In this document: one piece after another, positions 23,980 through 36,656 of the stretch
Numbering within the stretch: the first letter of the stretch is position 1
Layout: each line of letters starts with the position of its first letter
Assembly (NCBI RefSeq): GCF_958298935.1
Contig: NC_084928.1
Span: 21,483,501 to 21,547,500, forward strand
Origin: Phragmites australis
Lineage: Eukaryota > Streptophyta > Magnoliopsida > Poales > Poaceae
Length of the DNA: 64,000 nucleotides
Reading direction: 5' to 3'
Made by a program: the position numbers and the translations under genes
The notes under the pieces: generated by a model
Seen by the model: the letters and a program-made list of their open reading frames with translations, nothing else
The model's database searches: none
Told to the model about the DNA's origin: nothing

Positions 23980-26953
23980 ATGACAGATAGAAGTTGGATG
24001 TACCTTGAGACCCGGACTTGTCCGGAGTACCTGAGCAGGGTGAAGCATTTCATGAGTGCTGCACTGGCGGATCTGAAAGATTGTGATAAAATGACAATGT
24101 ATTGTCCATGTCACGACTGCAAGAATGCTAAGAAGTTCCTGAAACCAGACAATATCTATGCACACTTGGTCATGTGTGGATTTAAAGAGAATTATACATA
24201 TTAGAACGAACGTGGCGAGGAAGGCCTTAACTAGGGAGAGATGGACCGGGCCCTCCATGCCGATATTGTGGATCAAGGACTTACACGGTGAAATGGAACA
24301 TGATCTTAGGAATGATGACATATAAGTTTCAATGATATTGATCTCGAGGATTTTGTGGAGAATGTGAACCAGATGCTGCGGGAGGTCGAGCAACATTGGT
24401 GCCCGAGGGCGTCTACGGTGCGAAGAAGATAATTTGTCCTTTACGACTGGAAATAGAAAAAAATACATGCATGTAAACAGGATTGTATTTTGTTTCATGG
24501 ATAGTATGCAGAGCTGGATCAATGCCCCGTTTGTAGAACCCATTGAAATAAGCGTAGAAATGACGCTGGTGACGGGGATGGAGGCAAGACAAGTAAAGGG
24601 CCTCCTAGGAAGGTGGTGTGGTATTTTCCTGTAACTCCCTGTTTGAAGCGTCTGTTTGCCAATAGAAATGAAACCCAATTGGTGCGTTGGCATAATGAGG
24701 GTCGTAAAAGAACAACACAATGATACGACACCCGGCAAATTTCACTCAATGGCCAATCATTGATTCCACATTTGGTTAGTTCGCTGAAGAATTGAGAAAT
24801 ATTAGTTTTGCTATGAGCATAGATGACATGAATCCATTCGGTAACACGAGTACTTCACATAGCACCTGGCCTGTTGTATTGTCGATCTAAAACCTTCCAC
24901 CCTGGCTTTGGAACAAGCAAAAATATATTATGTTGTTGATATTGATATCAGGACCTAAACAACCTGGCAATGATATCGATGTGTACCTTAGGCCTTTAGC
25001 GGATGATCTTAAGAAACTCTGGTCGGAAGGTGTCGAGATTTGGGATCAGTACAAGCAAGAGTACTTTATCTTGCACGCCATGTTGTTCGTCATCATCAAT
25101 GATCTGCCAACACTTCGTAACTTGTCAGGGCAGAGCAAAAGAAATTGTGAAGCTTGCCCCCATTACTTAGATGACACATGCAGTTTGAGATTGAACAACT
25201 CAAAGAAAATAGTATACATGCAGCATCGACATTTCCTTCCCAGGAAGCACCCGTACAGAAACATGGACAAGCAGTTCGATGGCACAAGGGAGAAAGCGTT
25301 ACCTCCGAGGCATTTCAGCGGGGAAGATGTCCACAATTAGGTTAAGAACATAAATATTTTCGTTGACAAGCAAAAACAATCCTCCAAGGAAGATGAACAG
25401 TTAGGAATATGGAACCAGAAATCAATACTATTCGAACTAGAATATTAGGAAAAATTAGATGTTCGCCACTTTATCGACAACATGCATGTAAAGAAGAATA
25501 TCTGCGAGAGTCTGATCGGTACATTGCTCCAAATGAAGGGAAAAGGAAAGGATCATGAGAACGCATGAGCTAACCTTGAAGAAATGAGCTTAAGGCTGGA
25601 GCTCCTTGCACATGATATGGACAAAGGAAAACACCTACCCCTAGCAGCTATCACTCTCTTCAAGAAGGAGAAAAAAAATTCTATGAGTTCTTGCACATTG
25701 CGGTAGCTATTAGGAACATCCTCCCAACTAAGGTTTGCGAGGCTATCTTGAGCCTGTGCTTTTTCTTTAATACAATTGAAAAAAAGGTGATCGATCCATA
25801 CTCGCTGGAGGAGCTAGAAAAAAGACACATTGAGACTCTATGTATTCTTGAGATGTATTTTCCACCATCCTTTTTCAATATCATGGTACATCTCACTGCT
25901 CACCTTGTAAAGGAGATACACTACCTTGGCCCTGTGTTCCTGCATCACATGTTTCCATATGAGAGATATATTGGTGTTTTCAAGTTGTACATAAAGAATC
26001 GAGCATTTCCTGAGGGATGCATCATGTAGGGTTACACGATAGAGGAGGCATTGGAGTAGTTTGTTGATTACATTGACCCAAATAACCCAATTCGTGTGCC
26101 TAAGTCTCACCATTAGGGGAGACTCGCAGGTGTAGGGGTCCTAGGGAAGATGGCAATAACTCCTGATCAGAAGGCATACGACCATGCTCATTTCCTCGTG
26201 CTGCAACAAATGAGCGAAGTGTGCCCATATGTCAATAAGCACAAGTAGATGCTACTTGAAGAGAATCCAGGGCAGACCGAAGCTTGGGTTGCGAGGCAAC
26301 ATATGCAAAGGTTCACGACTTGGTTCAAAGATCGAATCAGACAATCGAGTACTCCTACAAGTGCTCTGATAAAAAAACTGGCTTCAGGCCCTATATACAC
26401 AATTATAATATATCAATGGTATGATATGAATGGATATACGTTTTACACAGTTGCCCAAGATGAGAAAAGCATATGCCAGAACAGTGGTATCCTCATAGAT
26501 GCTTATGACAACTACATGCTGAGGGGCACATACTACGTTTAAATAGAGGAGATCTGGGAGCTGAACTACTTGGGATTCAAGGTAGCTTTGTTTCGGTGCC
26601 GTTGGTTACATGGGGCAAAGGGCATTACTAATGACAAGTATGGATTCACTAGCGTTGATCTCAAACATGTCGGATACAATTTTGAACCCTTTATTCTCGC
26701 TAAAGATGTTCGCCATGTCTTTTATGTGATCGACACAACAAAGAAGAAACGTCATGTGATTCTCGCAGGGAAAAGATGCATCGTCAGAGTTGCAAACGTT
26801 GTTGATGAGGAGGAGTTCAATCAATTCGATGAAATCCCTCCTTTTGCTACTGCAATTATGCCACGCCTTTCGCTGATCGAGAAAACTTTATACCTACGTT
26901 CCGACCATAATGAAGGGATCCATGTCAAAAAAGCACGAAAACAACGAATTTGA
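23980..26953 (+). pseudogene. CACTA transposase (TNP2/TNPD type), broken
   Basis: The enzyme would cut element ends in the nucleus. Domains in order: Transpos_assoc (PF13963) at 23980-24204, beginning MTDRSWMYLETRTCPEY, with CPCHDCKN; Transposase_21 (PF02992) pieces at about 24470-25340, including CPVCR, KVVWYFPVTPCLKRLF and NDIDVYLRPLADDLKKLW; then HVKKNICESLIGTLL at about 25480, a DUF4218-like part (PPSFFNIMVHLTAHLVKEI) at about 25850, and a DUF4216-like C-terminus at 26570-26953 (KYGFTSVDLKHVGY). At least ten stops or frameshifts separate these pieces. Splicing may explain a few, but the enzyme is dead. It is followed by internal subterminal-type repeats. Confidence 0.85.
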
Positions 26954-29436
26954 ATTTGAGTGTTGAATTTGTAATATTAATGTCAAATTTAAATTTAGAT
27001 TTTAAGTTATTTAAATTTTTAATATTAATGTAAAATTTGAACTTTAGGTTTCAAGTTATTTGAATATTCGTTTAGCTAAATTTTTCCTCTTTGAAAAGTA
27101 AAATGTGACGAATGAAATTAATCAAACGCCAGTTATATAATAGATGACGGGTAAATAATGTCACCTGTCACTTACTGTAACTCATAGGTGGCAGGTTAAC
27201 ATTATTACCCATCACCAATGTTCTAAAATAAGTGATGGGTGATTGTAAGAGGTGACGAGTAAAATGTATCCTCTGTCACCTATTAGTTATATGTATATAC
27301 TGGCTGTGTTTCCCACATGCATCACCTAAGTAGTTTCCCGATTGCGCGCCTAAGTCATTTCGCGCTAGTGTTCGCCACCATCCTCCGCCCTCTGTTGAGC
27401 CCATCGTCGTCGCCGCCGTTGGATCCTGTCAATGTCACCATCGTCGCCCCCATTCCCATCACCGCCATCGAACACGAGCATGTCGCCGCCCGTGCCGACA
27501 ACGCCCTCACTGCCCCCATCAGAGCCCCACCACACTCGGAGCACCGCCATCACCCTCAAGAGCACCACGATCTCCCCCACATCGAGGTATGCCTCCGCCC
27601 CACTCCTCCCCCTCAATCTCCTCCCCCATCTCTGCTTGATGTTAAATGTTTCAACTGCAGTGGAAAGAGACCTTTGAGTCTTGCGCTCTTGCACCAAGTC
27701 GTTGATCTTGGACAAGTTGGCTCATTGAATAGATCAGCACATCGTGCTACTATTTGTTAATTCATTCTTGCTGATATTGTGGCCAGTCTAGTGGGCTATC
27801 TGTTGCTATCTTGTTGATCTTGTAGCCAGTCTATTGGGCTATTTGTTCAGTAAAATGTATCACCCATCTCCTATTTGTTCTTGCTGATCTTGTAGCCAGT
27901 CCAGTGGGTTTGAAATATGGCCATTCATAATTCATAGCATGTGTTATCTGAAATATGGCCATTCATAATTTTGGGTACTTTGAAATATGGTCATTCATAA
28001 TTTCATAGCATGTGTTATCTGAATAAGCTCTTACTTTGTGAGTTTTCCCCTCTTTCTGTTATGGACAACAAAGTTACATACTCTAGTTGCTTGATGATGA
28101 GTTGACAATCTGAGACTGGGCAATTTATTAAGTACATTAGTTAGACCTTTGATACACTAGTTATGTGATTTGTGTGATAGCCCCAGGTGATTTACTTTAG
28201 TGGCTCTCACTACCTTCTGAATTTGAGTACTAAGACACATTTCATGTGTTGATTGTCTAGTGGGCTATCTATTGTGGTTCCGATGGCTAGTATGTGTGTT
28301 GTTGCTGCTGTTAGTCCAGAGATAGCTCACCAGTTTTGATTCTGGATAATGAAGCTGGTTCATCTTATTTTGCTATTATCAGTACTTGATTTGAATCTTG
28401 CTATCCTTTTGATTGTCTCTGACTTGGCAACTATCATATAGTTCTATTCAGTATATGAGCTATTTCTGTTCTGGCACAACAGCACAACTTATGATGATGT
28501 TCTTTAATTATTGAGAACTCGATCCAGGGTTGAAGATCTAGTTGAGAACTTGATAAATTGTCCACTGAATGATGTTTTCGATAGGACAATTAGGAGGCAG
28601 GACTTTGTTAGTCCTGAGGCCAATTGTCATTCATTTTCTGAGCGCACTATCATGCATAATATGTATCTGTTGTCTGGAACACTTTGTATACATGATTTTG
28701 GAAAGTGATTTTTGTGCTTTGATGTCATATCTTTCAAAGGTCATGTATATTTGGTTCATTCTATTATTTTTTATCTATGTTTATGTAAGATGAGATCCAT
28801 GCTCATATTTTTTGTCATCTTTTGAAAGCAATTATACTTACAATAGCTATGTGTAGTTCCTTGGATGCTTTAAACATGATGACATATGCCCATGCTTTTG
28901 AAACCGTCCCGTAAATGATAAAAGGAGGTAACTATTTACCATATATGTGAGTGCAAAGCTCGACTAGGATGGTTATTACACATGCATTGTGCACGTCTTT
29001 TCACTTTCCCAATCAAGCTTGCACTATTATCTCCATAATCTGATTCAGCATTTTCCAATTCAATACATCCATCCCTATGATCTGGCTACTAATATTTGTC
29101 TTGTACCATGTTCTTAACCTTGATTCCTTTTCTTTCCTCTAAGAAACCATGGGACAGAAGAGGGGCACTGTGTATGTTGATATCTTAATGGGTATGCTTA
29201 GAGTTCTTTGATATGTTGGCATTCTTGGAATGATGTTGTTGCAGTCAGATGGTTCTTGCTAGTACGTTGTTAGTAGAAGCGTGAGATAGTGAATGTGTAG
29301 TTCTTAATCCTGGTTCTTGCTAGTACACTGTTAATAAAAGTGTGAGAATTTGGCTTATCTGTTTGTGTTTTTCCACCACCTCTTTTGAGCGATGACACCT
29401 TAAGGTGTAAGTTTGTATATACTACACTTGATTTCC
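26954..29436 (+). other. CACTA internal region and proposed 5' leader of the second gene
   Basis: 27120-27290 holds GTGACGGGT-type repeats in both directions. 27317-27700 is GC-rich and Pro/His-rich in several frames, resembling a 5' leader. 27700-29436 is AT-rich with repeated phrases such as GAAATATGGCCATTCATAA (about 27910-28010) and TCTTGTAGCCAGTC (27790-27900), probably a long intron. No domain seen. Confidence 0.5.
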
Positions 29437-30690
29437 ATGGGACAGAACAAGACTGTCACCTCTAAGAAACCAAAAGCACAAAGGATGCTAGCACTAGAGG
29501 CCGCCCTGGTACAAGATGGGGTGGATAGGAGCCCAAGCCTGCACATGTCATCCTCCTCTGGCAGTAGCGAAAGCTAGTATCGCAGCTCGAGTTCTGACCT
29601 GTCACCAATGCGGGAGATCCGACATCGGGCAAGTGATGAAGAATACAATCCCGTTGAAAAGGTATTTATAAGAGTCAATGCATTTTATACTTGTTGAATG
29701 GAGGAATATTTTTTGTTTATGTCAACTCCCCTTGGTTTCATCTCTAGATGGCAAGAGTGTAGTATCCAAGCACAACAAGTGGTAGTGGTGCACAAGCTTG
29801 AAATGTAAGGTCACAAACACAGTGGCTGACAGATAAGGTTACCATCACAAGAATCAATGCTGACGGGCTACCTACGGATGAAAAGGCCCTGAATAGATTT
29901 TGGAGGGTCGGAGGGTGCTGATAACGACAAAGTTCAAAGAACTCAGTGACGAAGCTAAGAGGGACTTGTTCGATAATGCCATCAAGGAGTATCTGGAGTA
30001 CTCTAGAAACATGAGCGAGTGTCAAATGATCGTCACGGTCAATGCAACAATTTAAGCAATTGCAAAACTTCACCGAAGCTTTAAGAGCAAGTTTGTGAAT
30101 CGGTACTTGGTTAAACGGGTGGTGCCCTTTGAGAGCTACAAGCACTTGAAATAGGAAGATTGGGATGCTTTTGTACAGATGAAGAACTTAGCAATTCAAA
30201 AAGGAGAATGAGGCGAAGAAGCAGCTTTGGGATAGGAACAAGCACAACCATAGGATCGGTGCAATCGAGTACGCTGGGAAAAAGCCAAAATGGCAGGCAG
30301 AGGATGAAAAGTTAGACAGAGAAGGCCGTGAGAATCCTTGGTTGAAATTCCCAAGACGATCATGGTCATATTTGCGTGCAAGGGGTGAGCTGTTCGGGAA
30401 ATCACATTTAGAAATAGGGGAACCCAGTTTGTCACAGAAAAAGTAAAAGAAAAGGCAGCCAAAGCTAGCCAAGGTTCTTTCACCGGGGTCAGAGAACATG
30501 ATGTTCTCTCAGCGGCACTGGGAAACCCGGAGCACCTAGGTCGAGTGCGAGGTGTATCAAGTTCCAAGGGCTGGAAATACGGCTTTCCCGAAGACCTCGG
30601 GATGTACAGGAAGAGGAAGAGGTCTATAGTGGACGTGGATGCATTGACACAGGACATCACTCGGAATGTTTACTTAAACATCATGGAGTA
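29437..30690 (+). pseudogene. CACTA-encoded Transposase_24 (PF03004) protein, broken
   Basis: Starts MGQNKTVTSKKPKAQR at 29437. Family landmarks follow in changing frames: WLTDKVTITRINADGLPTDEKALNRF at about 29825-29905 (given here only as a landmark span), the charged KRRM/GAIEYAGK-like region near 30200-30290, and YGFPEDLGMYRKRKRS near 30580-30625. The C-terminus reads VDVDALTQDITRNVYLNI at about 30640. This plant family accompanies CACTA transposases and is thought to be a DNA-binding partner; its exact role here is unknown. Several stops and frameshifts make it non-functional. The Ulp1-like remnant follows downstream in the same direction. Confidence 0.7.
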
Positions 30691-31123
30691 GCTTGCATCA
30701 CAAGGAATACATATTTCCATGCTAGCAGAAGCTAGCACCAGAGCTGCAGGGAAGAGTAGCTGTACCTCTAAGGAGGTCAACCAATAAGTAGTTGCTGGTG
30801 TGACTGAGCTAGATACGATTGACCTGCTAGAAGGGCCCACACTATGCAACCTTGAAATCAGGTCGGCGGGTATCACATCGAGCTTGCAAGGGGCCAGGTG
30901 CTTCCAGGCATCCATATCTTACATACGGTCTCGATACGTGCAGGTATGCCATGGTTACGCTGGACATGGTACATAGCAATGCCACCGATCGCGTGTTGGA
31001 TCTCCCCCCAATGATGAAGTCATAAATCAGGGTGAAGCACTTCGTCAAAGGATCCGGCGGAAGAGAGGCGACATCGTGGTCTCCAGTGCATCCTAGTCTG
31101 GACGAGCTCCAAGTGCACTGCTG

Positions 31124-32457
31124 TTGCGCCCCCCCCCCCCCCCTCCAGAGAAGGTAGCTTCACTGCCTTCTCCTCCTCTAGAGAAGTTGGTTTCACTGCC
31201 TTCTCTCCAGACGGCAGCCTCGCTTCAAGATTCAATTCTGTCTCCCCTAGAGTGTCCAAAGAAGAAGGAAAAGGAGGTCGAGAAGAAAGACTCTAAGAAG
31301 CACCTGCTGAAGATGTCGAAGGCCATTGTACTAGCAAAGAAGTTCACGAACATTGGAGCAGCGTGGACTAGTGCCAACACGAAATTCCAATATGGGAAGC
31401 CCATGATGACGGTAGATGGCCTAGAAAGGGCGGGAAAAGCATGTGTTGACCTACATAATTACTACATGTAGGCTTATAGAGATAGCAATGCCACATCCAT
31501 AGTCATATGGTACAAATGACGACACCTCTTAAGTAATGATGACCACTACTTCAATGTGGATTTCAATGACTTATACAACCTCTTCAACCATGATGGCCTG
31601 GACGTTTCATTATTACGGATCTTCACATTGTAAGTTCCTTGAAATTGAATATTCATGAATTAATAACACTAAGTCTTGAATCTAACTATGTTCTTATCTA
31701 TAGACACTTGATGAAAGAAATAAAGAAGAACAAGGATTCCATCGCATGTCTTGACCCTGAGGCCATTAAAATATCGGTCATCCAACTTCACCCCGACTAC
31801 GCTGTGAATCATGTGGCCAAGGCAATGCAACAATATTCCAAAATATAGTACCTGATGGTCGCCCACAACATCGGTGGCAATTGGATCTTACTGGTCATTT
31901 GCCTCAAGTGGGACTTGGTGTTCTATCTCAACTCGTCAAGACCAGTAGGACAAAAGGCAAACTTAGAAAACATGATTATAGCGCTATGAAAGGAATCCTC
32001 TACACGTAAGTTCTTTCTGACTTAGTTTATATATTTAACTTTTCTAACATTCAAATGCTCCCTTATCAATCCATCTTAATGTAGGGCTTTTGACAAGTAC
32101 CTTCGAGCTCAACTTAACTAGAACGAGAAAGACGACCACAGACTGACACTAAGACTGGCTTCGCTATATGTGCTACCAAACAGATTGCCAAATGTTCTCT
32201 ATTGTTGTTTTTTCTTTTTGATCTAACACTAAATTTTCTTTCCAGCAGTGCCACCAACAACCATTGAGAAACACCTGCGGATTCTATATTGTGTGGAACA
32301 TGCTCCTCACGCTCCGCATGAAGGATATCAAATCCTCCGATGTAAGTTCAATACAAAATTATGCAGAAACTTGACCCTCTTTTTTTCAATGACAGTGCAC
32401 TCCCGAAGATTCGACGCCCATATGGTGAGTTCTACTATAGAACCCCCTAGGTTGTGA
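31124..32457 (+). pseudogene. Ulp1-like cysteine protease (Peptidase_C48) of the CACTA element, broken
   Basis: An N-terminal Pro/Lys-rich segment (31124-31471) leads to a catalytic-domain remnant at about 31700-32457. The conserved strand reads GGNWILLVI at about 31870, where family members have HWILL, so the catalytic His is Asn. The following FYLNSSRP has Asn where YLDS supplies the catalytic Asp. The Cys-containing segment (QPPGTxxCG in relatives) is disrupted near 32245-32300, while VEHAPHAPHEGYQ survives. Ulp1 enzymes cleave SUMO; the role of the CACTA-borne copies is not established. All three catalytic positions appear lost. Confidence 0.65.
31129..31143. repeat. Homopolymer C run
   Basis: Fifteen C in a row at the start of the Ulp1-like remnant; its length affects the reading frame there. 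Confidence 0.9.
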
Positions 32458-32689
32458 GGTCTTATATAATATGAGTTGATCAAAACTTTGTAACATTTGT
32501 GATTCTGTAATGAATTGATTGAAACTTTGTAACCTTTTCTATTCTATGATCAATATTATTCGAGCTAGTGTTTGTCGATAAGAATTTGGATGCGTTGTTG
32601 TTGTTTGCAAGGAGAAGACAGCTGCCAAGTCTTGGCTACGCTCCAGGATGCAGCCAGGAAGCAGGTGAATCTAGCATGATAACCTACAC

Positions 32690-32967
32690 ATAAGTGATGA
32701 GTAATATATTCGTCCCCAGCACATGGGTGACAGACATAAGTGACAGGTAACCTAGTTACCCGTCACTTGTGTCTGTCAACCCAACACATGGGAGAAACTT
32801 ATAGGTGATGGGTTACGGTTATGACCCATCACCGATGAACTCATTGGTGACGAGTCTTGACCCATTACTAATGACTAGTCATCAGTGACGCATTTGGGGT
32901 GACAGGTGTGGAACCTGTCACCCATGTTCGTTATGACCCGTCAAACTTGATATGTTTTCACGTAGTG
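32690..32967. repeat. CACTA right subterminal repeats and terminal inverted repeat
   Basis: GTGACAGGTAAC, GTTACCCGTCAC, GTGATGGGTTA and similar copies in both orientations precede the terminus, whose inverted sequence begins CACTACGTGAAAAC and ends at 32967. Confidence 0.85.
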
Positions 32968-33179
32968 GTGTTTGTGTTGACCGAATGGCACTATAGCTTC
33001 ATTATTATCATCGGAGTTTTGAATGGAATAATTGTTATTCCGATCTTAACTTGATATGGCCATAAAAACTGCTTTGAAAGTAAACGATTGTGGACAAATG
33101 CTATTTAGCTTTCTAGCAACTTTGTCTAGTCATGATCCATTGGTGAATGGAATTTTAAGGATATGTGAGTCTATAACAT

Positions 33180-34018
33180 TGATTGGCTCCACTTTTATTT
33201 AGCATTGTTGCTTGTGTCATAAGAGATGCATGAAAAAATTTCATAGAGATGGTCTTTAATATTTATTTGATTTTGAATTATTTGACATGTACGAATCTTG
33301 TTTACTGGGCAAGATGACTAAGTTGCCTTTCATCAGTATAAGAGAAAGGGCGATTGAGTTATTAGCTCCTGTACATATAGATGTATGTGGGCTGAGGAGC
33401 TCTATAGCTAAAAGTGGTTCTCGATACAAATATGAATCCTTCGAAAAGTTCAAGGAGTTTCAAAATGAGGTACAAAATCATACGGGCAATATAATTACAT
33501 TCCAGTGATTGGATCGTGGAGATGGATACTTAAGCCATGATTTGATGGTCACCTAAAGCAATGTGGAATTGTTTCACAGTTGACTCTACAGGACATGCCT
33601 CCATGAAATGGATGTCTAAACAGATGAATCATACTTTGTTGGACATTGTTTGGTGTATGATGAGCCTATCTAATCTTCTATTGTCTTTCTGGGGTACGCT
33701 CTAGAAATTGTTGTTTTCACGTTAAAAGGAGTTTCGCCTATGTCTACGGAGGAGATGTCATATGAGATATGGAGCGGGAAGCGCCCCGTATTGTCTTTTT
33801 GTAAGGTCTGGGGTTGTGAAGCCTATGTAAAATGTTTGACGTCTGATAAGCTCAATCCCAAATCAAATAAATGCTTCTTTGTGGGGTATCCTAGGGAAAC
33901 CAAAGGATATTATTTTTATAATTGGGAACAAGGCAATGTGTTTGTCACCTGAAATTGTGTTTTTCTGGAGAAAGAGTTTCTCTCAAAGAAAGTTAGTGGG
34001 AGCACGGTGCAACTCTAA
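33180..34018 (+). pseudogene. Copia pre-integrase and integrase remnant
   Basis: A zinc-binding pre-integrase segment (MYESCLLGKMTKLPF at 33287) is followed by HIDVCG and by SFEKFKEFQNEVQNH at about 33440. The integrase core is damaged near 33500-33740. YEIWSGKRPVLSF, WGCEAYVK and KCFFVGYPRETKGYYFYN at 33755-33930 are typical of the C-terminal integrase region of copia elements. Stops at 33508, 33952 and elsewhere break the frame. Confidence 0.8.
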
Positions 34019-35900
34019 GTGATTCGGGAACCATCAGAAAATGTTTTAGCTCCTACTGTACCACAACTGGATGTTGTTGAATATGTTGTGGAGACACTAG
34101 CCCCACATCGGTTGGAAAGGGTCAGTCGTGCACATGAGATGCTTATGTTCCTAACCACGGAGCAGCGCGATATATTATTATTGGACAACAATGAGCCAAA
34201 GTACTACATGGAAGCAATGGTAGAACCAGACTCTAAGAGATGGCTTGAGATCTGAATTAGAATCCATGCGAGAAAATCAAGTTTGGAACTTGGTCGATCC
34301 ACCCAATGGTGTTAAAACTATTGAGTGTAAATGGGTTTGAAAGAAAATGGGTAGACACTGATGGAAATGTTCGCGTCCGCATAGCATGATTGGTGGTGAG
34401 AAGTTTTATGGTAATTCAAAGTGTTGATTATAATAAAACATATTGCCTGTCGCAATGCTAAAAGTCTACTAGGATCATCCTAGCGATTGTTGTATATTGT
34501 GATATGACAAATGGACATAAAAATAGCTTTCCTTTATGGAAACCTAATTTAAGGCATGTATATGATACAACCTAATGGTTTTGATGATCCTGAAATGTGC
34601 TAGGAAGCTATGAAAGCTTCGATAGTCCATTTGTGAATTGAGGCAAGCATATCAGAGTTGGAATTTTCACTTTGATGTGGTGGTCAAAGGTGTTTGACTC
34701 CATCAAGAGTGAGTAAGAACCTTGTGTTTACAACAAGGCTAGTGGGAGCACATTTATATTTCTGATATCATAAATATGTATGACATATTATTCATTAGAA
34801 TGACAATCCATTGCATTAAGTTTCTCAAATCTTCATTGAGAAATGGTTTCAAGATGAAGTTGTGGGAAAGTCAATATAAATATAAAGACCTATATAGATA
34901 GATAAAAGGACACCAAAGTGTTGGCCTTTGTGATAATCAGTGTGTGGTGACAACTGATGAGCACGATATCCTGAATAAAATGTCCAAAAAAAAGGCTAAT
35001 GAGATTAAACCGAAGAACGCACATTGACAAGGTATTAAAATAGTTCAATATATAGGATTCCAAGTAAGGTTTCTTGCCAATGCCATGTACTGTCAGTCTT
35101 TGCAAGCCTCAGCGTGTTGTGACACCTAATGAGTATGGAAATCTTGATATCAATCACAATTCCTATTGATAGTCATCAGGAAAAATCATCCTCTAGTACT
35201 GATAAGAACGAGGATGTGATCATGGTTTTTGGAGGAAAGAAAACGGTCGCTGTAAATGGTTACATTGATGCTAGATTTCAAACCAATAAAGGAATCATGG
35301 TGTGGAATCCGGTTTTATGTAAATAATGGAACAATGAGCTCAAAATGTTCCATGCAAGAACCATTGCCTACTCTACAACTATTGCAAAGTACACCATTGC
35401 TTTTGAAGTCACATTGGAGATTGCTTAATCAAAAAATTAGTTTCTAACTTATGTGTGGTTTTCAATGTGTTCAGTCAAATGGGTCTCTATTGTCGATAGG
35501 AAACATATTGCTCGAGCATTGGGAGCATCAATACCACCACAATTTCAAGCATGTACTTTGGCATATATACATCATTTTGAATGGAATGGAGAAGTGTTGT
35601 AAATACATGCAATGGGTATTGGATACCTATCGGATTGCATCAGTAGGCTTGTCTTATCCTACAACCTGAAAGAAGGTGCACTATCGAGCAATAGGTATTG
35701 GATAACTATGTGACTGGCTCTAGTGCAAGTGGGAAAGTTTTGATGATATTCCATAAAGGTGATCATGGAGATGATTGTATCACTTCTGTGTTTGTGTTGT
35801 CTCGAGTAATTTGTTACTCTGTTACTTGAATAACCATTATAGATATTGATCAGCAAGTACATGACTTGCTCATGAGACTCATTGTTTGATGTCATTCTAA
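34019..35900 (+). pseudogene. Copia reverse transcriptase and RNase H remnant
   Basis: Reverse transcriptase (RVT_2, PF07727) traces include NGVKTIECKWV at about 34307 and QMDIKIAFLYGNL at about 34510. RNase H traces follow, such as GYIDARFQTNKG at about 35260 and SKCSMQEPLPTLQL-like sequence after 35340, where the family has a serine-rich SWKSSKQ. Many stops and frameshifts are present. Confidence 0.65.
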
Positions 35901-36656
35901 AATAATCCCTAGTTTCACATCATCATATAGAGCAATGATGATTCACAAACAGAACATGTACTGATTGATGATCATGTTTCATGGATCATTGATATAGAGA
36001 TATCAAATCAATAATGTGGACACATGTTAGCAGACATGGTGTTGGACTGACCCACCTCGAGACACTGTTGGGATAGGTATGTGAAGTGCCATCAGTTGTA
36101 GTTTCGAATGGTGTACCAGTAGAATCTTTTGACTTGAGATCGTTATTGATTCCAGAATGTGTAGTAACACTCTTAGGGGATTCCAAACGCTACTCCGTAA
36201 CTGGGTAGTTATAAAGGTTGCTTTTAGGTATGTTATGAAACATGTCGTGGGATGTGAGCGATCAAGATGGAATTTTCCCCTCCTAGATAACAGGAGAGAT
36301 ATCTCTATGCCTCTCAAGGTAGTTAGATTGAGAAAGTGCATGGCCATACCAATATGATTAATGAGTTAATCTTGATCGAGTGAATGGTTGAGCTATCACA
36401 AGGGTGACACGTACCTCACCTTGAGCTTGATTGGTATCGTGTGGCAAACGTATTGGTACATGTGTATATCAAGGTTCAGCCGATATGATCTTTATGTGTG
36501 CTCAGGAGTCAATATGTACTGCTAGGTACTGTTATTGACTTGCAATATATAGAAAGGGTTTCCGCGTCGTGGCTGTTTACACATGAACCTAATGGGTCAC
36601 ACACTTAAAGGGGTGAAATTTAAAACTTGCATGAATCAACTCTAGTCCAAGTGGGA
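35901..36656 (+). other. Copia 3' untranslated region and polypurine tract
   Basis: No open frame. Contains phrases shared with the minus-strand fragment at 49.0-50.03 kb, such as ATGAACCTAA and GGTTCAGC(C)GATATGAT. It ends CCAAGTGGGA, the polypurine tract next to the LTR. Confidence 0.6.

Larger units (their letters stand above)
23430..32967 (+). mobile_element. Degenerate CACTA (En/Spm) DNA transposon, left end missing
   Basis: The right terminus is the exact inverted CACTACGTGAAAACATATC, ending at 32967. Subterminal repeats AAGTGACGGGTC occur at 23430-23580, 27120-27290 and 32690-32940 in both orientations. Between them lie remnants of a TNP2-type transposase, a Transposase_24 protein and an Ulp1-like protease, the gene set known from autonomous grass CACTA elements. 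No CACTA terminus was found on the left, so that end is truncated or mutated. All genes are broken. Confidence 0.85.

Noticed and set aside
23965..24738. 257-codon minus-strand frame
   Set aside because: It is the reverse of the CACTA transposase remnant, whose plus-strand reading shows clear domains.
27317..27760. 147-codon Pro/His-rich frame
   Set aside because: It is located where the leader of the second CACTA gene is expected; open on both strands, low complexity.
30196..30660. 154-codon minus-strand frame
   Set aside because: It is a shadow of the Transposase_24 remnant on the plus strand and has no domain.
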